Shown in pieces: positions 47,066 through 61,920 of a stretch of DNA of 64,000 nucleotides. The position numbers and the translations under genes were made by a program. Under the pieces are notes generated by a model. The model did no database searches and was not told the origin of the DNA. It saw only the letters and a program-made list of their open reading frames with translations. Numbering within the stretch: position 1 is the first letter of the stretch; every line of letters begins with the position of its first letter. The stretch comes from Niebla homalea (taxonomy: Eukaryota; Ascomycota; Lecanoromycetes; Lecanorales; Ramalinaceae). Where the stretch lies: NCBI GenBank assembly GCA_019925105.1, contig JAHGAU010000019.1, forward strand, positions 1 to 64,000, given 5' to 3'.

Positions 47066-50000
47066 GATAGACATATGGCGACGAACAACGGGACCCTAGA
47101 GGTCAGAAACGATATACGCGTATATAATTTAAGTAATAGTAAGGATAATACCTTAAATACGATAAGCGGAAGCGGAATAATAAAGATAGAAAAAAAGGAA
47201 GGGTAAGCGGCTTAGGTTAATAGGAACGGTAATAAATCGTATAAATAATACGATAAATATAAGATAAAAAGGCTTTAAATTAAATAGGGAGCTTATAGTT
47301 AATAAGATACGTATAAAGGGATACGTATAACGCGTAAAGGTATTATTATAAAAGGTAATAAATAAAAAACAGAGGGGATAAAAACGGTACGTAGGGACGG
47401 ATAAAAGGTAAATAAAGGCGTAAAAGGTTTTATTAAGTATATATAAATTAAAAGAAAATTAAATAAAGATAAAGAGATATTAAATAAATAAAAATAAATT
47501 ATAAAAAGAAATAATTACCGGATACGTAAGGAAAAAGTAAAAAAGGAGGAAGTAATAAGGGCGTTAAAAGGTTTTTTTATAATTATATAAAAGGATATTA
47601 CGTTAAAGATTTAATTAATACTATAAATCGGGCTATAAAAAGTAAAAGACTTTTACGTAAAAATAAAAAAAAATTTAAGGAAATTAAAAAGGTTACGTAA
47701 AGTTTAAAAAACGGTAATAAAAATGCCGGTAAACGGAGGCGAAAAGAAATAAAAAGGATACGTACGAAGTAAAGGAGTAATAAAAAAGGCTTTAAAAAAA
47801 AAAGCAGGAATAAATTAAGTAATAAAGGCCGTAAAAACGGCGTTAACGTTAATAATAAAGGAAATAAGGGCGGGGAAGAAAGTAATAACGTTAAAAAAAA
47901 TAAAAATAATAACTATATAATTATTAAGTAAAGAAAAGAAAAATATAACGGTAAAAATAAATCCGTTATAATTAATAAAGGCGTTTAAGGTAACGGGAAA
48001 GTTATTAATAGAATAAATTATTATAATATATAAACTATAAAACGGGGATATCCTTTTTAATATAACTTTATTAAAAATAAAGGAAAGGTTAAAAAAGTTA
48101 AAGAAATAAGCTAATAAAAAAGGATATAAAACGGTAAAAATATTAAAATAATCCTTTATTATCGCGGTAAACGGGATATACTTAATAAGGTTTACGGGGG
48201 AGGAAAAGGAAATTACTTTAAAACGGATAAAAAAGGAAAATATAATTTTTTACTTTAAGTTAAAGATTATTAATTATAGCCTCCCCGTTATAATAAAAAG
48301 GTTAAACGCTTTTAATTATATAAAGAAATACTTTATAATTATTTTAAACGTAATATTAATAAGGATATATAACGATATCTTTAATAAAAAGGTAATAAAG
48401 GGTAAATCCCTTAAGCTAATAAGACCTTAAGATTAAATAATGGATATTTATTAATACTTTAAATATTAAGGGTACGGGTATATTATTACGAAATACCTTA
48501 ATAATATAAAATATATAATATATACCGAAAGGTATAATACGTATAAATACGTTAATTTAATAATAAAAAGCTTAATAAAGAACGCGTTAAAATATATAAT
48601 ATATAATAATAATAATTACTTAACGTAAAATTTATAATATATAATAAAAACGAAAGAAACTTAATATAAAAAGATTAAAATAATAATTAAAGTTTAACGT
48701 TATAACTTATATAAACTTAAACCAATAAAGTAATTAAAGACGGTTTTAAAACGTAAACGGAGCCTATTAAATAAAGAAGAATAAAACGTAATAACCAATA
48801 ATATAAAAAAAAAGGAAGTTTATAACGATATTAACCTTTAAGGCCGGCCGTTTAACCGGGATTATTATTATAATAAAAAAATTAAAATAAATAATACTTA
48901 ACTTTAAAAAAAAACCGTTTATATAAATAGAAATTAATAAAAAAAGCTTAATAAACGTTAATATTTAATATATTTACGCTTTTAAAAATAATATAATATA
49001 ATATATATAAAAAAGTAATTAAAGCCGTAATATTAATATTCGGATTTAAAAAGGTAAAGGATATTAATATTATAACGATATAAAAGCCATTATATAATTT
49101 ATATATTTACTTTTTAATTAACTTAAAAGATAATTTTTATTTAATTTTTAAGGATAATAAAATAACGCGGATATACTTTTTTATTAATAAAAAGCTAAAT
49201 ATAAATAATTAAAACGTTACTTATTACGGAAGGAACCTATATATATTCCGGATTATATAAGAAAGGGATATTAAGGGTACCTTAAATATTTATAATATAT
49301 ATAATCCGTTACCGGTTAATAAAAAGGGATTTTTTATAATCCCGTTATTTAAGGATATTATAACCGTATTTAATAAGTATTTTTTAATAAAAGATTTTAA
49401 TTTTTATTATATTTAATAAAATAAAAACGGTTATATAATTAATTATATTAAATTTAAGGAATTATTAATAATTATTATATAGTTTAATTTTACGTTATTA
49501 ACGTTAAAAGGGATTATTATATAAGAAAGCCGTAAATTTAAGACTATAATTAACTTAATATTTAGCTCGGAAAATATTATTAATTCAGTTATAATATACG
49601 GATCTTAAAAAAACCTAAAATATAGTTCGGATTACGTTCCAATATAAATAACCTTAAATTAATTTATTAATGTAATTCCGTTTTTACTATTTAAATAAAC
49701 GTAAAAAATAATTAAGGAAATTAAAATATTAATAAAAATAATAAAAATAATATCTTAATTAACGGAGCGTCTTTAACTTAATAATAAGGAATAAATCGAC
49801 CGTTTTATAAAGCGGATAATAAAGGCTTTAAATAAAGTAATTAACGTTATAATCTTAATAATAAAGTTATTTTAAAGAGTTAAAATTTATTAAAATAAAA
49901 AGTATATAAAAATAATTATAAAAATAAAAGTACTTATAAAGTAAGTTATTAAATATAAAAACCGGGAGACGTTTTAACGGTTAAAAAAAGCTTAAAAGGA

Positions 50001-52842
50001 AAAAAAGAAAATTATCCGGAAGGTTAAATAAATATATTTCCGGGTTATAATATATAACTTAACGGTTTCTTTTTATAACGTTTAAAAGTTAATAAAATAT
50101 AATAAAGAATAAAATAAGAAACTTAAATTTATTTTTAAGTTTTTACCTTTAAAAAGATTAAACGGTACGGTAATGAATACCTTTAACGGCAAGATTAAGG
50201 CTCTTAAAGGGGCGTTTTTTCCCTTATTACCGGAAGTTAATTTAATAGATATTAATGGTATAATATATTTTAAATTAATAATAATAAATAAAATAATAAC
50301 TTAAAAAATAATAATTAAAATAATTAATAAACCGAAGAAGAATAAAGCCCCCGGACTTAACGGTATATTAAATAAGGTTTTATCTATAATAACGTTATTA
50401 TTTAAAAAGGTTTTTATTTATTTATTTTAAGCTTATTTTAATATAAGATATTATCCTTATAGATTTAAAAAAGTTAAAATAATTATCCTTAAGAAGCCGG
50501 TTAAGTTAAATTATTTAAAAATAAAGTTATATAAACCTATAATATTCCTTTATATATTAAGGAAAGCTTTAAAGATAATAATTATAAAGATCTTAAGTAA
50601 TTATATAGAAAAGTATAAATTATTCTTTAATTAATAAATAAAAATAAAAAAAGGATAATTAATAAAAACGGCTCTTAAAGGCTTAATTAATAACGTATAT
50701 ATAATATAAAACTATAAGAAAAAGTACGTTATAAGTCTTTTTTCCTTAAATATTATAAGGACGTTTAATAAAATAAATTATTAAAAATTATTATATAATT
50801 TACGGAAAAAAAGGGTTTTACCTTTCTTTATAAATTAAATAAAGAATTTCTTAAATAATTAAGCAATATTAATTAACCTAAAATAGAAAATAAGTATAAT
50901 AAAGCCCGCAATAATAGGGATTCCTTAAGGGTTATTTATTTTTTTAATCTTATTCTTATTCTTTAACGGTTTATTTATTAAAGACTTAATAAAGTTAAAA
51001 TAAAAAATTTAAATAAAAAGCTTTATTAATAATATTTACTTCTTAATTTATAATATATTTATTTATATAAATTATTTAAAGTTAAAATAAGTTTATAAAG
51101 TCTATTTATAATAAATAAAAATATATAAAGTTTAATTTGTTTTATATAAGTATAAGTTTATTTATATAATAAGGAGCTTAAAGTTATACGATATAATAAC
51201 TATAATAGACTTAAGTAATATAGTAATAAAACCGGAAGTTAATATTAAAATATTTAATTTATAAGTTAATAAGAAACTAAATTAAAAAAATTATATAAAA
51301 AAGGTCTAAAAGAAAATAATTTTATAGGAGAAAGGCTTTACTTACTTTATAGTATTAACGTAAAGAGTTACTTTATAAAAGGTTAAAACCGTTTATTAAA
51401 CGGTTATAAAGCTTACGATAATATATATAATAGTTATTTAATACGTACTTAAAGGTATACTTAAATATAAAAAAAAAAGCCCGTCCGGTAATTATAAAAG
51501 GTTTAAAATTAATACTTAAAAGTAATAAATAAAATATATAAAGTGACTCCCGTCCTAATACTAGAATCCGAGGTTTTTATATTATTAATAAAGCTAGCTT
51601 TAAATTAAATAATCGCTTAAGTAAAATTTAAAAAAGGTATAAACTTAATTATATTAATAAAAAATAAACGTATTTACCAGAATTATAAAAGGCCTTAAAT
51701 AAAAAAGCGTAAAGAAATAGTACTTACCCCTTTTATAAAAATTAAATTAAAGTAAACTAAAAAAAAAATCGATTTAATTTACGTTTAAGAAGTTAACGTA
51801 AAAGTATATAAATTCTTACTTAAAATAAAAGCGGCAGAGGAGAAAAAGGTTATAAAGGTAAAGTTAACGGTAATTACCTTATAAATTATAAAAAAATAAA
51901 TAAAATATTAACGTAGATATAAAGAATTAATCCCTTAAAGGTAATAATACCCGGCGTTAAATAATGATAAGGTTATTAATAAGTATCTTTAGCGTTACGG
52001 GATTATAAGGAAAAACGATAATATATTAATAATTTAATTCCGGATAAATAAAAACAGCTTAATTTACTTCCTTTTTATTATATACGCCGGTAACTGGATT
52101 AACGTTAACTATAAGTATAAATAACGAAAATAAGACGTTATATATATATTAATCTCTTATTTACTATTTAAGGAGCTTAGATTAAGACTAGTTAAAAAAG
52201 TAGGGATTAACGATTATCGTTAAATACTTATTAATAAAAAGGGTATTAAAACGGCTGTTAAATTTATAATAATTATAAGCTTATTACTATAGTTTAACCT
52301 AATTAAGGAAATAAAGGAAGTAATTAAGGATTTAATTAAGAAACTTCGCTATTAACCCGGGGGTAAAAAGTAGCGGCGGGAAAATTATATTTAATAAAAG
52401 GTTAAAAAGGCTATAAATACCGGGGCGGCGTAAAAGGCGATATTATATTAATTAATAGAATTATATAAATAAAATAATAATAATATACGTATTAATAAGG
52501 ATATTTAATAATATAATCGGAATTCTGAAATTCTAGTATTAAATAAACCTATAAAATAACGGAAGAATAATAAATTTAAAGGTAACCCTTAAGTAAATTT
52601 AATTATAATATTATAGGTTTTCTTAAAAAAAATATATAAATAAATTTTTACTTTTTAAATAGCCGTAAATATTCTTAGTCCTTAAGACGTAAGTAAAGGC
52701 TGGGTGGATACCGGTTTTTATTCTTAACGTTATAAATATTGGGTTTTTTGCGGTTACTAGTAAGGTTAAATAACTGAGTATTAGGGAACGCCGGAATTAG
52801 CTTAGCTAGATCCGTAGTATAAATTAATCAATCAATCAATCA
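47066..52842 (+). mobile_element. Full-length Tad1-like LINE (copy 2), inserted in host LINE
   Basis: 5.78 kb; ORF1 ATG at 47075-47077 after a 9-bp leader, and a 3' AATC-repeat tail at about 52828-52842. It is flanked by a 12-bp target-site duplication, ATATTCTTTTAA, at 47054-47065 and 52843-52854, whose joined flanks restore the host LINE sequence (compare 55545-55600). Same subfamily as copy 1 (AACAACGGGACC start). Endonuclease remnant LLIKDFNFYY-like near 49380-49410, RT remnant GFINNIYFL near 51020-51050. More TAA/TAG than copy 1, so perhaps RIPed harder. Inactive. Confidence 0.88.
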
Positions 52843-52854
52843 ATATTCTTTTAA

Positions 52855-53982
52855 ATTTTTCCTATATAATCCTTTTAATTAAATTTTTTTATTTACTTAA
52901 AAGCTAAGGATTTTAATATTAATATCCGGCTTTATTATAATTTTATTTAAGTTTATTATAATTATTATATTATATAACTTTAAACTTTTAATTATATAAA
53001 TAAATTTATATTTATACGGTATAAATTAAGCCTTATAAGCTTTTATTTATTAAAGATAAACTTTATAAGTTTATTTTAATTTCAAATAATTTATACGTAT
53101 AAAAATATTATAAGTTAAAAAATAAACGTCGTTAATAAAGTTTTTAATTTAAATCTTTTATTTTAACTTAATAAACTTTTCGATTAATAAACCGTTAAAG
53201 AATAAGAATAATATAAAAGAAATAAGCGGTCTTTAAAAAATCCTTATTATAATAAACTTTATTAAATTTATTTTTTATCTTAAGTTAATTAACGTAGCTT
53301 AATCGTTTAAAAAACTCTTTATTTATTTAATTAAAAAAGGTAATATCCCCTTTTTCCTTAAGTTATATAATAACCTTTAATAATTTATTTTATTAAAAAT
53401 ACTTATAATATTAAAAAAAAGAAAATTTATAATATACTTCTTCCCGTAACCTTATATTATATATATACCGTTAATTAATCTTTTAAGGGCTATTTTTATT
53501 AACCAATTTCTTTTTACTTTTATTTATTAATCTGGGAAAAGTCGGTAATTCTCTATATAGTTATTAAGGATCTTCATTATTACCTTTTTTAAGGCTTTTC
53601 TTAATATATAAAGGAGTATAATAAATCTATAAGATTTTACTTTAAAATAATCCGGCTTAATAAACTTTTTAAAGATAATTATTTTTATTTCTTTAAACTT
53701 ATATAAGTAATAATTAATATTAAAATATATTTAAAAAAAAGTAAATAAAGACTTTCTTAAATAGTAAGGTTATTATTAATAAGAATTTATTAAGAATCCT
53801 ATTTAATCTTAAAGCTTTATTCTTCTTTAATTTATTAATTACTTTAATTATTAAATTTTATATTATTATTTTATTTATTAATATAAGGTCGGGGTATATA
53901 ATATTATCGATATTATTTAGGTTAACTTTTAATAAAGGGGGGAAAAATATTCCTTTAAGGGCCTCGATTTTACCGTTAAAGG
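52855..53982 (-). mobile_element. Host LINE, segment 2 (RT region)
   Basis: Minus strand continuation after the plus insertion; matches about 55560-56690 of the complete minus copy, including the RT region. It is cut again at the TATTAATTAATAT site by a second LINE (53996-59800) and resumes at about 59814. Confidence 0.82.
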
Positions 53983-53995
53983 TATTAATTAATAT

Positions 53996-56900
53996 TGATT
54001 GATTGATTGATTGATTTATATTACGGGTCTAGCTAAGTTAATTCCGGCGTTCCTTAATACGCGGCCTTTTAACCTTATTAATAACCGTAAAAACCTAATA
54101 CTTATAACGTTAAGGCAAAAACCGGTATCTACCAGGTTTCCACCCTTTATCCTTTAAGGTAAAGGATATTAACGGCCGTTTAAAGAGTAATAATTTATTT
54201 ATATATTTCTTATATTTTAATTCCTTTAAGAAAATCCGTAATATTATAATTATATCCTTATAAAGGCTATCTTTAAACTTATTATTCTTCCGTTCCTTTA
54301 TATATTTATATTATTTTAATTTTATATAGTACCTTTAAATATCCTTATTAATACTTACGCGTTTATTATATACCCCTTTTATATTATTATCGCCGTTAAC
54401 TCCTTTAAAGACTTCTGGCAAGTATTTATTATTATATCCTTACGGCTATAAAAGATACTTTCCGGTTTATATAATTAATATAACCGGTTTCCGCTCCTCT
54501 TTTTCTTCTTTAACCGGTAATAAGCCTTTTCCGTAAGGTCTTTAATAACCTCGTTTATCTTTATAATAAGGCTAAATTATAATAATAGTCCGGTAAACAT
54601 TATAAATTTAATAATTACCCGGATACCTCGTTTTATAAATAATATTTAATAATAATTATAAATATTAACTTTTATAATAAATCTTAATTTAACCTCCGTA
54701 AATAAAGGATAAAAAATAAGGACGTATACGGTATCCTGCTTTTTTTATCCGTATTTATATCCGGCGTTTATCCGACCCCCGGTATATATAATAAATAGGA
54801 AGTAAGTTAAACCGTTTTTATCCGTCCGGAATTAAATCGTTAATATATTATTATTTTTCCTTATAATATTATAACGGCGGAAATATTTATTAATAATCTT
54901 TTTATCGTTAAGAGTTAAATAGCAACGATTTTAAGGTATAAAGTCCTTATATTTCTGTTAGCGTTTAATTTACTTTATTATAATTTATAAGGTAATTATT
55001 ATAGTTTTTACTCTTTAAATCCTTTTAATCTTAATTTTTCTTATACTTAATAGGAATTTATACCCGCTTAAATTAATTTCCGGGATACCGGTAAAATTAA
55101 CTTTTTTTTTAACTTATTTTTACTTTATCTTAATAAGAAAGGAGATAAATATCTTTAATTTATTCTTTTTAACTTTAAGCTTATTAAGATTTTAACGGAT
55201 CCGCCCGTTTCTTATTATCGTAATTAAGTATATATATCTTTTTAATTTTATTTAAGTAATTATTTAATTTAATAAAATTTTAATCGGCGGCATAAAGACC
55301 TTAAATTTTAATACCGGGATTAAGGTTACTTTATAGGTACCGTTAATTATTTTTAAATATTGATTTTAGACTTTTTATAATATTTAAATAGGCTCTTTCT
55401 TATATCCCGGAATACTTTTAGGTATATATTAGATAACCGTAACGTATATTATAACTGGCTTTATTATAGTTTAATAAATAATCCGGGCCTTCTATAACGT
55501 AATTTTCCATATTAATACGGCGAGATAAATAAGGTTTTTTTCTTATAAAGTTATCTTCTTTTAAACTTTTCTTATATAGTCTTTTTAATTAAGCTTCTTA
55601 TTTATTTAAAGGCTAAGGATTTTAATACTAATATCCGGCTTTACCGTAACTTTACCCAAGTTTATTATAATTATTATATTATATAGTTTCGGGCTTTTAA
55701 TTATATAAATAAGCTTATATTTATACGGCGCGAATTAAGCCTTATAAATTCTTATTTATTAAAAATAAACTTTATAAGCTTATTTTAATTCTAGATAATT
55801 CGTCCGTATAAAGGTATTATAGGTTAAAAGGTAAATATCGTTAATAAAGTTTTTAACTTAAATTTTCTATTTTAACTTAATAAGTTCCTTAATTAAAAAA
55901 CCATTAAAAAATAAGAATAATATAGGAGAAATAGGCGATCCTTAAGGAATCCCCGTTATAACGGGCTTTATTAAGCTTATCTTTTATCTTAAGTTAATCG
56001 ATATAGCTCGGTTACTTAAGAAACTCTTTATTTACTTAATTAAAAAGGGTAATATCCTTTTCTTCTTTAAGTTATATAATAACTTTTAATAATTTATTTT
56101 ATTAAAAATATTTATAATATTAAGAAAAAAAGACTTATAATATACTTTTTCCCGTAACCCTATATTATATATATGCCGTTAATTAATCCTTTAAAAGTTA
56201 TTTTTATTAACTTATTTCTCTTTATTCCTATTTATTAATCGGGGAGAAATCCGTAATTCTTTATATAATTATTAAGGATCTTTATTATTATTGTTTTTAA
56301 GGCTTTCCTTAACGTATATAGGAGTATAATAAGTCTATAAGACTTTACCTTAAAATAATCCGGCTTAATAAGCTTCTTAAAGATAATTATCTTTATTTCC
56401 TTAAACTTACGTAAGTAATAACCGACGTTAAAATATACTTAAAAAAAATAAGTAAAAACCTTTTTAAATAATAAGATTATTATTATTAAAAATCTATTAA
56501 GAATTTTATTCAGTCTTAAGGCTTTATCCTTCTTTAATTTATTAATCGCCTTAATTATTATGTTTTATATTATTATCTTATTTATTAATACGGGGTTAAA
56601 ATACGTAACGCCGTTAATATTATTTAGGTTAACTTTTAATAAAAAGGGGAAAAATGCTTTTTTAAGGGTTTTAATTTTTCCGTTAAAGGTATTAATTAAT
56701 ATATTATCGGGTTTTTTAAGGGGCGGGAATTTAAAAATAAACTTTAATTTCTTATTTTATTTTTTATTATATTTTATTAACTTTTAAATACTATAAAATA
56801 AGACCGTTAAGTTATATATTATAGACCGAAAATATATTTATTTAATTTTCTTAATAATCCTTTCTTTTTCCTTTTAAGTAACCTTTAATTAATTAAGTAT

Positions 56901-59800
56901 CTTTTAGTTTTTATACTTAAAAGCTTACTTAATTAACCTTTTCGCTTTTATAATTATAATTATATACTTTTTATTTTAATAAATTTTAACTCTTTAAAAG
57001 GGTTTTATTATTAGGATAATCTTATTGATTATTTTATTTAATACTTTTATTATTCGCTTTATAAAAAGGTCGATCCGGTCTTTATTATTTAATTAAGGAA
57101 GGTCCGTAAATTATATTATTATTTCCTCCGTTTTTATATAAACCTTTATTTCCTTAATTATCTTTTATGTTTTCCTTACCGGTAATAATAGGGTTATATT
57201 AATAGTTTAATTTAAAATTATTTATATCGGTATATAATCCGAATTATATTTTAAGTCCTTTTATAACCTATATATTACGATTACGCTGGTAACCCCTTCC
57301 GTATTAAAAGTTAAATTAATTATCGTTTTAAACTTATAACTCTCTTACGTAATAATCCTTTATAATATTAATAATAAAAAATTAACTTAAGTAATAATTA
57401 TTAATAAGTTATCCGATTTAACGTAATTTATTATACGCCCTTCCTTATTTTATATATAATAATATAGGTTAAAGTCTTTAAGTAATATATACTTATTTAA
57501 AGTAATTAAAACCTTTTTAAGTAATAATATTATAAAAGGTTTTTCCTTATTAATTAATAATAAGTTATATACGTTATAAATATTAAGGTCGCTTTTTAAG
57601 TTCCCTTTTTTTATAATATAGAGTATATAAAGGTTTTTATTATAATAAGTAATATCCCAGTTATTTATATTAAGCTATTTATTTATAAAGAAATATATTC
57701 TGGTTATTTTATTCCCTTTAAAAGTTAAATAAAATTTTTCTTCCGGGTTAATAAATGAATATATATATAGGCTATATAATAATTCTTGTATTATTATAAT
57801 ATTAACGTTTTTAACTTTTTTAAACTTAAATATTAATATTATTATTTTAATTCCTTTATTACGGACGTTATATTATATTATTCTTAGAAATATTAATATA
57901 TTATTTATTAACCTCTATAAGGGCTCCCTCTTTTATATTTACTTAAGTTACGGATTTTTTATTAAAATTAAATATTTTCTGGCTTAATATTTTTTTAATT
58001 ATTATTAAAGACGTAAAATGGCCGGCCTTTAAAATCGGGATCGTAAAAAGCTTTCTTTTCTTTATTATTATTTACTTTTTATTATCCGGTTAATTAAGTT
58101 CGCGTCTTAAGGTTATTTTTAATTAATTTATTAAATTAATTTTATATATATTATACCGTTAGATTTTTACGGTTATCCGGGTTTCTTTACGTTTAATCTC
58201 CCTGGTTTTTACTATATATTTAGAATCTTATACTGGGTATTTTTCCTTATTATATATAGCGTATTTAAGCGTATCTTTTATAAGCCTTTTAATTATTAAC
58301 TTTATATATTTATAGGTATTATAGTCCTTAATATAGATTATATATTTTATAATATTAAGGTATTTTATAATAATATATTTATAATTTTAATACTTAAAAT
58401 ATTAATAAATATTAACCGTTTTATCTTATAATTAAGTAATTTTAAGAGATCCTTTTTTAATAATCTTTTTATTTAAGACATTATTATATATTTTAATTAA
58501 CGTTACGCTTAATATAATAATAAAGTATTTCTTTATACGTCTTAAGGAATTAAACCTTTTTATTATCGGCGGAAGCCTATAATTAATAATTTTAAACTTT
58601 AAATAAAAAACCGTATTCTTTTTTTCTATATTCTTTAACGTAATTTTTCTTTTGGTTTCCTTAAAACGTAAAAGGTATATCTTATTTATTATAACGGTAA
58701 ATAATTACCTTAAAACCTTAATTAATTTATATTCTTCCTTATTAACTTAAACCTTAAACTTCTTTAAGTTTTTTTTCGCTTTTAAAGATATTATATTAAG
58801 GAAAATATCTTTATTTTATAATTTATATACCGTAATAATCTATTTTATTAACGGTTCCGTTATTATTTTAAAAGCTTTTATTAATTATAATAAATTTATT
58901 TTTATCACCGTATTTCTTTCCTTATTATTAAATAAACGGATTATTATTATTTTTACTTTCTTTAATATAATTATTTTCTTTTCCGTTATTCCCTTATTCT
59001 CTGCCGCGGGTATTCTTTTTATTACCTTTATTCCTTAACTCTTTTTCGTTTAAGGGGTTATTGCCTTTATATTTTCGCCTTATATATTTAGTTTTAAACC
59101 GCCGTCTTTATCCCGTATTAACGCTTTTATTACCGCCCCTTAAAAGCCCTATAGTTGCTCCGCTTCCTTTAATTTTACCTTTATTTTTATATAGAAGTCT
59201 TTTATATTTCTTAACTTAATCTATAGTATCGGTTAGGTTTTTAACGTAATATCCTTTTATTCTATTATAAGGAGTCCTTTTAAGGTTTTTATTGTTTCTT
59301 TTATTATTTTTTTGCCCTTATTTATTGGGCGATATACCGTCTCCGCTTTTTACCTTTAATCCCTTAAGGTTTTATCCTCCTTATTAACCTTATTTTCCCT
59401 TTATATACCCTTAATAATATTTTTGCCACGGTCTTTCCGCCTTTTCCCCCCGCTTATACCTTTTACCGTTAATACTGTACCGGCCTTTCTACCCTTTTAT
59501 TTACTTATTATTTCCGTTTTATTATTACGCGTTTTATACGTTTTAATATACGTATTTTACTGACCTTAATTCCCTTATTTATTTTAAGTGTTATCCGGCT
59601 TATTATTATTATATTGCTTATACGCATCGTCGCTGTTTCTATTAATATAGGTTACTTACCCGTTTATTACTTTATTTTTAACCATTACGTTACTTCCACT
59701 TATCGTATTTAATATACCTCTCTTATTATTACTAAAGCTATACGTATACGTATCGTTTTGGACCTCTGGGGTCCCTTCGTTCGTCGCCATTTTCCTTTTC
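53996..59800 (-). mobile_element. Full-length Tad1-like LINE (copy 3), inserted in host LINE
   Basis: Minus strand, 5.8 kb. 3' tail of GATT repeats at 53996-54015; ORF1 ATG at 59790-59788 after a 10-bp leader. It is flanked by a 13-bp target-site duplication, TATTAATTAATAT, at 53983-53995 and 59801-59813. RT motifs on the minus strand: GIP-stop-GSPISPILFLFF near 55975-55900 (Gln lost to a stop) and FINDIYLLTYNT near 55850-55815. The start is of the AACGAAGGGACC type (subfamily 2). A 75-codon plus ORF inside (56560-56787) is antisense. Inactive. Confidence 0.88.
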
Positions 59801-59813
59801 TATTAATTAATAT

Positions 59814-61920
59814 ATTATTGGGTTTCTTAAGGGGCGGGAATTTAAAGATAAACTTTAATTTCTTACTTTATTCTTTATTATATTTTATTAACTTTTAAAT
59901 ATTACGAAATAAAACTATTAAGTTATATACCGTAAATTAAAAGTATATTTATTTAACCTTCTTAATAGTTTTCTCCTTTTTTTCTTAAGTAACCCTTAAT
60001 TAATTAAGTATTTTTTAATTTTTATATTTAAAAACTTATTTAATTAATTTTTTTACTTTTATAATCGCGGTTATATATCTTTTATTTTTAACTTTTTAAG
60101 AAGGTTTTATTATCGGAATTATTTTATTAATTATTTTATTTAATACCTTTATTATTTATTTTATAAAAAGGTTAATCCGGTCTTTATTATTTAATTAAGG
60201 GAGGTCTATAAATTATATTATTATTTCCTTTACTTTTATATAAACCTTTATTTTTTAGCCGTTTTTTATATTTTTATTACCGGTAATAATAGGGTCGTAT
60301 TAATAATTTAATTTAAAGTTATTTATATCGGTATATAATCTGAATTATATTTTAAGTCCTTTTATAGCCTATATATTATAACCGCGTTAATAACCTTTTC
60401 CGTATTAAAAGTTAAATTAATTATTAGTTTAAACTTATAATTCTTTTACGTAATAATCCCTTATAATATTAATAATAAAAGGTTAATTTAAATAATAATT
60501 ATTAATAAATTATCCGATTTAACATAATTTATGATACGTTTTTTTTATTTTATATACAGTAATAAAGATTAAAATCTTTAAGTAATATATATTTATTTAA
60601 GTAAATTAAAACCTCTTTAAATAGCGGTATTATAAAAGGTTTCTTTTTATTAATTAACGGCGGATTATATGCGTTATAAATATTAAGGTCGCCTTTTAAG
60701 TCCCTTTTTTTTTATAATATAAAGTATATAAAGGTTTTTTTTATAATAAGTAATATCTTAACTATTTATATTAAGCTATTTATTTATAAAGAAATATATT
60801 TTAATTATTTTCCCCCCCTTAAAGGTTAAATAAAACCTTTTTTTTAAGTCAATAAATAAATATATATATAGGTTATATAATAACTCCTATATTATTATAA
60901 TATTAACGTTTTTAATTTCTTTAAACTTAAATTTTAATATTATTATTTTAATTCTTTTATTACGGATATTATATTATATTATTTTTAAAAGCGTTAATAT
61001 ATTATATATTAACCTTTATAAAAGCTCCCTTTCTTATATCTATTTAAATTCCGGATTTCTTATTAAAGTTAAACGTTTTTTAACTTAATATTTTCTTAAT
61101 TGTTATTAAAAACGTAAAATAACCAACTTTTAAAGTTAAAATTATAAGAAGTTTCTTCTCCTTTATTTTATTTATTATCGCTATTTACTTTTTATTATTT
61201 AATTAATTAATTTTATATTTTAAGGCTGTTTTTAATTAATCCGTTAAGTTAATTTTATATATATTATACCGTTGGACTTTCACGGTTATTTAAGTTTCCT
61301 TACGTTTAATCTTTTTAACTTTTATTATATATTTAGAATCCTATATTAAATATTTTTCCTTATTATACGTAACATATTTAAACGTATCCTTTATAAGCCC
61401 CTTAATTATTAACTTTATATACTTATAAATATCGTAACTTTTAACGTAAATTATATACTTTATAATATTAAAATACTTTATAATAATATATTTATAATTT
61501 TAATAATTAAAATATTAATAAATATCCGCCGTTTTATTTTATAACTAAGTTATTTTAAAAGATTCCCCTTTAATAATCCTTTTATTTAAGATATTATTAT
61601 ATATTTTTATTAATATTATATTTAATATAACGGTAAAGTACCTTTTTACGCGTTTTAAAGAATTAAGTCTTTTTATTACCGGAAAAAGTTTATAATTAAC
61701 GATTTTAAGCTTTAAATAAAAAACTATATTCTCCCTTTTTATATTCCTTAACGTAATCTTTTTCTTGGCTTTTATAAAACGTAATAAATATATCTTATTT
61801 ACTATAATAATAAATAATTACCTTAAACCCTTAACCGACTTATATTCTCCCTTATTAACTTAAGCCTTAAACCTCTTTAAGTTTTCTTTTATTTTTAAAG
61901 ATATTATATTAAGGAAGATT
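59814..61920 (-). mobile_element. Host LINE, segment 3 (ORF2 5' part and ORF1 3' part)
   Basis: Minus strand; matches about 56700-58805 of copy 3 (shared GGTTTCTTAAGGGGCGGGAAT at its left edge, endonuclease region in the middle, end of ORF1 at the right). The three host segments total about 4.8 kb, equal to the distance from the 3' end to the equivalent point in copy 3, so nothing is missing between them. The right edge is cut by the plus LINE at about 61921. The remaining ~1 kb of its 5' end would lie beyond the window. Confidence 0.8.
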